From contig BSBN01001483.1 in assembly GCA_027924645.1 (NCBI GenBank), positions 248,001 through 312,000 of the forward strand: a DNA stretch of 64,000 nt, in the 5' to 3' direction. Below are positions 46,430-55,603 of this stretch, piece after piece; the first letter of the stretch is position 1; each line of letters begins with the position of its first letter. The stretch comes from Cunninghamia lanceolata. Its lineage: Eukaryota; Streptophyta; Pinopsida; Cupressales; Cupressaceae. The notes below the pieces were generated by a model. The model made no database searches. It had not been told where the DNA came from and worked only from the letters and a program-made list of their open reading frames with translations. Made by a program: the position numbers and the translations under genes.

Positions 46430-46516
46430 CTTCGCCTCAAAGTGTCTCTCCGCCACTCGAGCTTGGATCATCTCTAGTCGCAGTGGATTGTATGGATGTC
46501 AGCTTGGTATGGTCAT

Positions 46517-47162
46517 TCTCCTATTCTTTTTTTCTCTCTCTCTCTCTGTAATAACAAGAAGCAAGAATGAGTTAAGTGAAAGTGACAACTCCCTTTACAT
46601 AAAGTAAGTGAGTGAAAAATCCTATCCCTAGCTAGATGCAAAAAGTGTGCTCTTTCACTCTGGAGCCCTTTTCTCGAGCTATCAAAATCTGATTTCAGTG
46701 CCATTTATTGCATTGGAATATTGGTTCCACTCTCGTTCTTACCTAATGTGTTATGTTTGAGCATTGGTTCTTCAAATGACCCTCATAACACATTTCCCTT
46801 AAAATCAACAGGTGGATATCTCCTTGTTTCTCCTCTCAGACTAAGCAAGCAGAAACAAGGGGGGGCATATATCTCCCTCAATTTCCTCCCTCACCATGTT
46901 TCATTACTCAACCCCCTTAGCATTTTGATACTGACTCATTGGTGGTGGTTGTAGGTTGATTTGATTTTGATTTTTCTGTCAAGTGTTCCCTTGCAGGATG
47001 CGGTTCCTAACTTTGTGGTCTTGCAGGATTGAATAATTGGAGGCTTCTTCCTATTCATCAACAATGCTTCAGCTTCCTCTATAGTATCCTTTTGGGGTAT
47101 CCTTTTCATGATTGATGTATTTACTTTCCTTTAGTTGCATATGCACGTAGTGTCATATGGCC
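46517..47162. other. Y spacer between the PMD gene start and 3' LTR
   Basis: It includes a CT/GA run at 46531-46548 that would lie in the 5' leader of the PMD transcript. No TATA box as clear as that of X2 is seen, and no gene. Confidence 0.45.
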
Positions 47163-47180
47163 ACTAAAATGGGGGTTAAA
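47163..47180 (+). other. Polypurine tract of Y
   Basis: ACTAAAATGGGGGTTAAA directly precedes TGTAATG, the start of the 3' LTR. Confidence 0.75.
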
Positions 47181-47945
47181 TGTAATGTCAAAAATTGTCC
47201 TCCTATATGGAATGGTACAATTTCCCTCAGTTTAGCTCCTCACTCTTGGTGGTCTCTCAACCTTTTCTCTTTCAGCCTTCCCAAAACCTTGATTGACTTA
47301 GTCTAGGAGCAACTTATTCACTTTTTGAGGTAACTGATTGATAGAGCCTAGAAAGGGTTTGAGATTAGGGTCCCTAGGACCCCCAAAAATGGAGATCTCA
47401 GCTGAAATTGGGGGCTTGGACTTAGGTGCCCGTGCCCTAGTCCTCCCTAATTTCAAAGGATTTTGAATTTTGGTAGGGTGTTGGTTCCCATTAAGTGCCT
47501 CGGGATTCTATTTTCAAATTCTCAGTTTTCGCGCAATATTGAGACGTTACTTCGAAATTTGAATTCCAAAAACCTAGATATAAAAAGACATTTGCAAATC
47601 ATTTTATCACACATAATTCTTATGCAAGCTTGATGCCAAAACTCTACTACAATTGCTATTGAAGATCAGTGACTTGTTGAAGCTATTCAAAATATTCTTT
47701 ATTTGCTATCTTGGGGACAATGGATGAAGGTTAGGAATCAAGATCTTGAGTCTATCTTTCTCTTCCTAGAGTTTGTAGACATTTTGCATGATTGGGAGCA
47801 GGGTTGAAACCTCCAACAGCAAGCTTGGAGATCCTCCATGGACATTGCTGATTCACCTTCTTGTTCATGCAAGTGTTCATTTGTTTTATCTCCTTGAGGT
47901 GAAGTTGTATGTGTTTAGTGTTGCAAAGCAATTTATTGATCTTCC
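47181..47945 (+). repeat. 3' LTR of Y, first 765 bp
   Basis: It matches 36545-37310 and stops at GATCTTCC, where Z begins. The 5' copy continues CTTGATTGAGACATC, which should reappear beyond the far end of Z outside the window. Confidence 0.9.
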
Positions 47946-48768
47946 TGTTGGTCATGATGTTAGTCACAAACAAACATAGAATTAAAGTACACATTAACCT
48001 TTATTCATCTTGAAAGATACAGTGAATTCAGAGAATTCATGATCCCAAGTCTCCGGTGATTAGGTCTTAATTGACTGACATTACTCAGTGGTTAATGTGA
48101 GTTGCTGTTTCCATTTTGGGGCCTTACGTGAAAATGCACTATCATCATGAAGTTCCTGCAGAAATTCCTTACAGAGAAGTCAAATTATACGGTTATTTGA
48201 TGAAAAGAGGTAAAATACCTAGATCTTTGCATGATATTTTCAATTGTGCATGCTTAGTGTTCAAATATGCTAAATATTTACGATTATCTACGAGATGTCT
48301 GCATATTTTGGGTTGTTTGCTTAAGATTATCAGTTTATTTGCAATTGTGATAGTGAGATGCTCTGAAATTGAAAGAAATTAAAGGAAATACTTCTAATTA
48401 AGTTGAACCTTTAGCTTTTGATCCACATACATGCTTGATACTGTCATGAGGAGAAGAAATCAAACCATATGTTCACCAGGACATTCCACAGCTAGATACA
48501 GTTGATGCAAACTTCAGAGGATAATGAATGAAAGCAATACATGCAACATGATGAGCACTCCAAGGGACGCAGCAAATCAAAGCACATATCCAAAATTCAG
48601 ACACAGATTACTCAAGATTTACGAAGATTTGTAATCAAAATACTCTTCCCTTTCATTAAGTATGCAAAAGACATGTACATATACAGCAGCTTTGAAATAA
48701 GTCCTGAATACTTCAGTAATCAGATTTCAATTAAGTTTCAAATGAATATAACAAGGCATTCCACCACC

Positions 48769-48775
48769 TTTTATA
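48769..48775 (-). promoter_or_regulatory. TATA box of the Z LTR
   Basis: TATAAAA in TTCTATAAAAGGTGG on the minus strand, about 140 bp inside the LTR; transcription would begin near 48740. The 5' LTR copy of this box lies beyond the window. Confidence 0.65.
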
Positions 48776-48877
48776 GAATAAGGTGAGGAATCCGTTACAA
48801 AAGATCCACAGATCTGATTTATCAATACAAATCAACGGTCATCACTTCATGACTTGTCAATTTTACAAAAAGGCACA

Positions 48878-48895
48878 AGTTGCCAGCTGGCAACT
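48878..48895. promoter_or_regulatory. 18-bp perfect palindrome in Z U3
   Basis: AGTTGCCAGCTGGCAACT is a perfect inverted repeat between the LTR tip and the TATA box. It could bind a dimeric protein (inference). A second perfect palindrome, TGCATATGCA, forms the LTR tip at 48904-48913. Confidence 0.7.
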
Positions 48896-48916
48896 ATCTA
48901 TACTGCATATGCAAGA

Positions 48917-48927
48917 TATTTCCCCCT
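48917..48927 (-). other. Polypurine tract of Z
   Basis: GAAGGGGGAAA on the minus strand, directly after the TGA of the extra frame and just before the LTR start. Confidence 0.7.
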
Positions 48928-51900
48928 TCATGATGTATCTTTATCATGCTCTTCATATGATGCATGCAGGTCATCATCATGTGCATCGCTCTCTGAACTT
49001 TCGCTATCCGGATGATGACGCTGCTGCATATGGGGCTGCATGCTGCTCTGGATTTGTTCGTATGACCGCACAACTTGGTCTATTCCTCCGCCATCTTGAG
49101 TCTTTGCCTTGATGATGGCGTGTTTGTGCGCTTCATACTTATCCCTGCTGTTATCCAGCTTATTCTTTCTGTCCTGCAGTGTCTCATTATAGGTCTCCAT
49201 CTTGACCTTGATCCTCATCATTTTATTTATTATCTCTTCTGTCAAGTGGACTAGCGGACCATCATCTTCCACTTGGAAGTTATTACGCAGAGCCTTGAGG
49301 GCAGAATCTTCATCTTGATTCTCTATCTTCCCTTCCACCTTGCCCTCTAATGCTTCGAGCATGTCTGCTTCAATGCCCATTAAATCGCGTAGCCTCATGC
49401 TGATCTCCCTTAGCTTATTATTGCATCTCTTGAGGACTCCGCATTCGAACTGTACATCCTTATACCAGATATCCACTAATAATGCAGTATTATTATTTAA
49501 CACCTGCTTACTGATAAGTAGTTGTGGATTTATCTTCCTTATTTCGTCTAGCAGGCTGAGGACTTTCTCCAGTTTATAAGACCCTTTTCCGGTCTGCATC
49601 TGCAACCTGTCCACCTTGGTTTTGGAGTCACTTAGGATGCTCCACCTCTTCAAAGAACCTTTCATTATTTCAATAGCAAAATCCAATGTGGATGACACCC
49701 ATTTTCTGATTACGGATACCTCATGTTTCATGAGGTCCAGTTTATTTACCTCCTCCTGAGAAATGGCAGTCAATGGGACTGCAGCTTCACCTGTGGTATC
49801 CTCAGGGTTGGTTAAACCCTTAATGTATGCATGCAACTGAGCAATGTGCTCTTTATGTTGCTTATTCTTCTCCTTCTCTCTTTTCACCTTTTGAATTAGA
49901 GAGTCTATGATATCCTTTCCCTCCTGACCTTCCTGCTCTTCGTTAGCAAAACCCAAATCAACTGTGCTTATCTGGAATTCATCCACAGTGATTTTGCCTT
50001 TTTCCTTCTCTACGGCAGGTACAACAATCTGTGCGGTCCTTCTCCCTGTTGCCGGATCTCTTTTGATGGCCGAAGTTATTCTGGCCTTCCTCTAGGGTTT
50101 CATTATATCTACGGCGAACAGGGTGGAGACGTCAAACTCCTGAATCTCCAGTTCCTCCTCAACATTCACTTCCTTTTCTAACCATGGAGGCACCTGATCA
50201 TGCCCCTCAGCATCATGATGCTATTCACCTCTATCTCCTGTTTCTGCCAATATGTGTTGTGGAGATGGTGATTTTTCTTTTTCCAGCTCTTGATGCTCGC
50301 CTTGCTGTTGTTGGTCCTGAGGCACCTCCTCCTGTTGAGGAACTTCTTTTTCCGGGGGAGCATCTTCTCTGTGTGGGGAACCTGGCGGTGTACCTATAGG
50401 TAGATCATGATGATCATGATCTTTTTCCTTCGTTATTTCATCTATCCCCAGTTCTTCCCCCTGTGGAGGTTGATCATCCTCCTCTTGCTTCTCTATTTCT
50501 GGTGGCATGTCCACCGTATCTGATATCACTGGATCTACCCGAGGTGATGGCATCTGTTCTGCAGCGGCTATCTGTTTTGTACCTGCAGCATCCACCTCTT
50601 GTGCCTTATCAGCAGGATCCTCCATCTCTTCTTTCTTCTCATCATCAACCTTTTCTTCTCGGACCTCTACTATAGCAGGTCCTGCTGATGTATCCTGTGG
50701 GCTTTGTTGGCCTGATTCGAGAGCGTGGCTTTCTATTTCTGCCATCTCTATCTTTTCTATTAAGTGGCCCTTATCAGGTGATCCTGCTGGCTGTTCAGGA
50801 CTTGCATCCTGCTTCTCTGTTAAGTCTACCACTGCAGGACTTGTCACCTCGGCAATTAGTGTGTCTAGCCCTATGTCTTGAGCTACCTGCTCCGGGCTCT
50901 TCTCTGGTTCTGGGCTCTTTTCTTGCTCTGCCTCTGCTTGTTTCATCTCTTCAAGCGTTGATTGGACAGATGGAGGCTTGTGAGGAGCCACACTAATGCC
51001 AGCAGCTGCAAGTGTTTCCATTTCTTGTGCAGCTACATCCTGTACCACCTCATCATCAGACAAGTTTATTGTCTCGTCTAGCGAGACATGCTTTTCTGCT
51101 TGTGCCTAAGATGTTTCCTTTTGTTGCTCTTCTGCAAGTTCTGTTTTGAACTTGACAATGGTAGGAAGTGGAACATTGTGCTGAAGTTCTTTCTGCACTT
51201 CACTACCTGCCCCTTGTAATTGCACTGGGGGTTGACTCATCTCACCTCTCATGGAGGTCCTTGTTTTCTTAGGTGTGGTAGGAACCAACACCTGCGGAGC
51301 TCTCCTCTTTCTTCTAATTACTAGTGGAGCTTCCTCCTCTTCTTCAGGCTCTTCCTCCATGAGGATATCCTTGCCTGGTTGTCTGGACGATTGACCCACT
51401 TCTTGGGTCTCTGTGGTTCCAGCCTCTGCTGTCTTGGCTTTCTTGGGCTTGGGAGGAGAATCTGATTCTGATCCTGATCTGGCTGCCTCCTCAGCCGTGA
51501 ATACTGCCCTTTCAATTATGACCCCTTTGGGTCCCTTTTCCACCTTCTTGCCCCTTGGGGCTCTCTTGCTTGGCTGCTGTGGTGGAGGAATCCTCTCTCC
51601 CTTGGTCTTCCGCTTCTCCAGCAGGAAGTCATCATATTCGTCTGTGGGGATGTCCTGCCCCTTCTTCTTGCTATCTATTGTGATGGCAACACCCTTTTTC
51701 TTCAATGCCTCTACCTGTGCATCTACCCAAGCTTGGGTCAAGTGTATGGTTCTGGCAAAGAATGGGTCCAAGGACATATCCTCCTGCATGGTGAGGTCAG
51801 GGGCAGAAATGGTATCATTGTATATCATTTTCTACTTGTATTCATCTGCCATAATCCTGCCATCATCACTCTTTAGCTGCTGAGGGAGGGGTATGCAGTC

Positions 51901-53289
51901 AAATGTCCTGATCTAGTTCAGAGTCAACCTCTGATACCTCCTCCTCCTGGCCTCTGCCTCATCCTCACAGTCAGCCTAGAAATCTTCTAGGTGCCTCTGG
52001 TGAATAGGCTTCCCTAGGATCTTCTGCATTCGGCCGTAAGGATCATATGGTCTCGTTACTGGGAAGGGTAGTAGATTCATCTTATTCAGAGTGACCATCA
52101 CCTTCTTAATCTTATCCGAGTCAGGGCACATATAGTTGCCGATGCTGACTGGGAACAAAATTGGTGGTAGCTTCTTGGCATCCTTATACGTCTGTATGAT
52201 GGTGGAGCCCTGCCTGATAAATTCCATTAAAACTACTGCATCAGTAGGATATCTTGGCAGCATTAGGGGATGCCCTTCAAAACCTTCTATCCTGATGTAG
52301 GAAAAGGTGGCAAATTGGATGTACCATGCCCCATGCCTGTATACTACCTCCTGAGCTTCCATGCTCAGTCTTTTTGTCCTGTCATCTTCCATGGTCCTTA
52401 CCAGATGCATAGAGAATGCATCATTGACCAGTTTATAGTCCTTGATATACTTGGTTCTTTGCAGCTGGGGATGATGATCCCAGATATAGGCTGCATTTGT
52501 GCCTGTTAGCTTCCCATCTGTGACCAGGGCATCAAAAGTGCCTCTATATGCATAGGAATAAACAATGTAAGAGGTCATATAGAAGGCACAATTTGAACCT
52601 CCCAGGTTCAGCAGCTGCTCATGCAGAGCATCACTTATGATTTGGCCCCACAGTGGCTTGATGTTTGCATATTGACACATCATTATTATGCCATACATCC
52701 AGTCTCTGAATTCTCCAGTATCAGGCTGGCCAGTCACCCTGTTCAGTAGGGCGATCACATACTGATATTCCTCATTAAAATCAAACTTGAACATGTGCAC
52801 AGGGAGCTTGGCCGCTGCATTATATGTGCTGTTCTCGGCCCACCAAGCATACATATTCTTTCTGGCCATCTTCTTGTTGGCCTCATATTCTCTTTCAGAC
52901 TTCTTCAAGTCTACACTCTTTACCTTGCTGCCCATTGGCAGTCCAAATGTTTGGGATAGACCTTTGATGGATAGGTCTGCATACACTCTCCCATGCTTCA
53001 CCACCTGCCTCGTCTGAGGGTTGTAATTCTGGGCGCACTCAATAACCAGCTCCGGAGACTCCATGGAGTAGGGGAAGCCAGTAGTGTTCCACATGCCGGA
53101 TACAAACACGACGTCCAATACTGGACTCTTATCTTGTCCATCATTCAGCTTGGCTGACCAAGCTTCTAGGTTGGTACTCCCCTGATGGGTATCTGTAATT
53201 GCCCCAAATTTGAACAGGACCCCTCTCTGTGAAGAGAACATAGGCCGGCTGAATTCTTCCTAATTCTTGACTAAACGTTTTTCAACCAT
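48928..53289 (-). pseudogene. Z extra sense frame between pol and 3' LTR, 1454 codons
   Basis: A single frame runs from an ATG at 53289 (MVEKRLVKN) to a TGA at 48928. The only interruptions are seven TAG codons at 53260, 51976, 51913, 51832, 51106, 50221 and 50092 (lowest coordinate of each). There is no frameshift. The N-terminal part (to about 51976) looks globular and aromatic-rich: VKHGRVYADLSIKGLSQTFG, MYAWWAENSTYNAAAKLPVH and EFRDWMYGIIMMCQYANIKP. The middle (51828-50221) is Lys/Pro/Glu/Gln-rich and probably disordered. The C-terminal part (50091-48928) is helical, with coiled-coil stretches such as IIDSLIQKVKREKEKNKQHK. No signal peptide or membrane segment is seen. The N-terminal part may be a distant relative of the putative plant transposon protein family (Transposase_32, from memory). 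Function unknown. Confidence 0.75.
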
Positions 53290-55603
53290 GGGTACCTGCA
53301 ATTAACAATCATTTCTTCTCACCACAGGATATGCATGTATACATATTGCAAATATCATGCCTACTGCATCAATTTCACATTACCTGCTTACATGGATATA
53401 TAACCAGAACTTACAACATTATTTAGAAACAACATGATAAGGGTTTCATTTCACTTACCTGGTTATGCAGATATCTTCCTATACCAGTATATCGTTGAGA
53501 TGCTCTTAATTCGGCTGCTGATCACCTTCCTTCCTCGGTATATGAGCTCCAGTCGCGCAACGGTAGCTGTTATGCAGATATGGAGGCTAGTGCTCTGTAA
53601 AACAATTTTAATGCAGGTGAATGTAACAATGGCAGTCAAATTACCTTTTAACCTTGCAGTTAGGGTAAACTTAGGGTAACTCTGACAAGTTAGATCGCAA
53701 TCTTTGATCATTCGTGCGAAAACTCAGGATCTCGCCAGACGTTTCATTGGGTTCTGGGGTCGGCGGGAATCACCTACCATATCTGCGCGCATTTAATGGC
53801 AATGGCGGCAAAGGGAGTAGGGGGATATTCACACGACAAGATATCATGAGGGCAGGATGATATTTCACAAATATCAGGTTGAGTTTCCATATCATCCTCC
53901 CTAGTCTTGAAATTGTTATCGCGACAAAATTCAGGTGACAACGCACCTTTGTTTTCATTTTAGCACATCAGGAGGATATTTCAGTCCATTGGGTGATATT
54001 TCAAAATATGATGATGACCCTCAAACTTACTCATTCTCGTTTCGGAATATCAGGATGACGTCATCATGATATTTGTTCTTTGTATTGGAAATGTCTCATG
54101 ACGTCATCGTCATATTGGGTGAACATGATCATGTTTACAAAATATCCTGTCGAAATGTAAATATGATGATGATGTCATCAGGATGTTTGTTTCTTTGTTT
54201 ATCGTATTCAGATGATGTCATCAGGATGTTTGTTAAGGGTGATATTTTGCATCAGGATGATATTAACGAATATCGGGTTACTTTTGAAAACATGATGCTC
54301 GCGATACAAAAGACCGTTCGACGGGGAAGACTTACTATCACTTAAAGTTGACGTCCAGATATTTGAACCGCAGGATATTATCGGGGGGATGTTTCAAATA
54401 TGATGATGATGTTCTTCAAACAGCAAAACTAAGTTTATAAAACATGACCCTCTTCTTGCGAATATCAGGTTTGACCAAGACTTTGACTGTTCATAACTCT
54501 CACATCCTGATGAATATCAGGGTGATGTAAAAAGCAAACCTGCATGAATTTTAATGCTCTTTCAGAATACGTGGTCATATATATGAAATACGAATTTTGA
54601 CAAACTAACCTCATATTGGGGCTTACCTGATCTTGACTCCACATGATGATGAACATGACTAATTTTACCAAACCGCCAGAAAGCAGACAACACAAGCCGA
54701 AAGAAAAGTTGGGTCCCTGTTTTGCCAAGTCAAAATGGGGTGTGTTGTGTAACCACACAACAACTTGCCACCAAAGAAAATAAACAAATTCCAATGATTC
54801 AAGTGATGTGATCACATTCATCTATAGTGTTCTAATTCTGTCTAAGTGTAAGCATCATAATCCTCTGAATGATAAAATTTCATTATGGTGATAAAGCTAA
54901 CAAAGGATCAGGTGTGTGCATATGATTAATTATCCTCATCTTGAAAGTAAGTTGAAAACATAAGTAACTGGTGTTAAACTACATAGTTGGAGATCATCCC
55001 TCATAGCCAACCTGGATAGAGCCTTGCTACCAGCAGGCGTCTATAGCCCTGACAAGGTTATCTATACAATCTCCCTAAGTAGAGCCCCACTGCCAGCAGG
55101 CGTCCATAGCCCCGGTAGAGTTACTTAGATGGCCTAATTTTATTTCTTTTCTGATTTTTTCTTTAAAAATTTATATTTGATATCATCATGTCAGTTCATT
55201 TGTACTAGGTATAGTCACTTGCAGCTTTAGGTTGGAGATTGTATTGGTAGCAAGGGAGTCCCTTTAGATTTTTCACTTAACACCTATACTAGTGTGTTCA
55301 ACAAACCCAAGGCTGTTAGGTGTTTCATTGTGATGGATTCACTTTGACCAAGAAAAAGCACCCTGATGAAAAGATATCACAAACCTGATCATGAATATTT
55401 CTTAGAATGAATCATAACCTATATTTAAATGTGATCTCATCATTTGAATCTCAACAATTTAATTATTTTCTTAGGGTGATGAAGTGCATCATCCTGACTT
55501 ACCAGAACAAGGTCCCAACCAACAAAACAACAACACACAAAACCAACTGTACAAACAACTATACAAATATACAATATGATACATATGACTCTGACGAAGT
55601 CAT
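53290..55603 (-). other. Z spacer between pol and the extra frame
   Basis: No gene. Immediately upstream of the extra-frame ATG is TTGTTAATTGCAG/GTACCC, an acceptor-like site (AG at 53297-53296). Further up are two TGACGTCA octamers (54056-54063 and 54099-54106), a repeated GATGATGTCATCAGGATG (about 54168 and 54211), and many ATCAGGATGA and GATATTT words. Near 55017-55140 is a tandem pair of about 63 bp around CCAGCAGGCGTC(T/C)ATAGCCC. Confidence 0.6.
53296..53310 (-). promoter_or_regulatory. Probable 3' splice site before the Z extra frame
   Basis: ATTGTTAATTGCAG on the minus strand ends six bases before the ATG of the extra frame. Its position fits a spliced subgenomic RNA, as used for env genes of retroviruses. 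The donor was not identified. Confidence 0.45.

Larger units (their letters stand above)
43894..46516 (-). pseudogene. Antisense PMD gene of Y, with introns, decayed
   Basis: On the minus strand an ATG at 46516 opens a 29-codon exon (MTIPS, TGA, HPYNPLRLEMIQARVAERHF). Donor AAG/GTAGGG (intron from 46429) and acceptor TTCAATCTTGTAG (to 46112) join in frame into EMCEHTGSHLMALL and the PMD: STFHLSIGEITISLEDVFRV. After a frameshift comes RDSEGCWTSLRGVYSGELVI and later a WRPY segment (45300). A second intron (44569-44480, CTAG/GTAAGG and TATTTTGCAG) joins in frame to DFVSHIIGDILPINASEQQV. The frame ends GSTMWFLDFKHYDI at a TAA (43894). It parallels the PMD gene of X2. Several stops make it dead. 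Confidence 0.6.
36545..47945 (+). mobile_element. Y: decayed Tat-type Ty3 element with antisense PMD gene
   Basis: 5' LTR 36545-38021, primer site 38025, linker/protease, RT, RNase H, archaeal-type RNase H, integrase (to about 43507), antisense PMD gene (46516-43894), polypurine tract, and 3' LTR from 47181, cut at 47945 by Z. The left flank GTCAC (36540-36544) is the expected target site; its partner lies outside the window. The LTRs differ at roughly 8-9% by eye. The dual RNase H with the archaeal-type copy downstream defines the Tat lineage. Confidence 0.85.
47946..48913 (-). repeat. 3' LTR of Z
   Basis: On the plus strand it starts TGTTGGTCATGATG at 47946; the inner end is placed at TGCATATGCA (48904-48913) next to the polypurine tract, giving 968 bp. 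A TATAAAA box is at 48775-48769 (minus strand). U3 is therefore short, about 140 bp, and carries an 18-bp perfect palindrome. Confidence 0.8.

Noticed and set aside
50463..51883. Several plus-strand frames opposite the Z extra frame
   Set aside because: They are shadows of the low-complexity Glu/Pro-rich middle region, with hydrophobic translations typical of antisense reading.
48928..53289. Retroviral-type envelope gene
   Set aside because: Position fits, but no signal peptide, membrane anchor, fusion peptide or Cys-rich ectodomain is visible; the protein is charged and coiled-coil.
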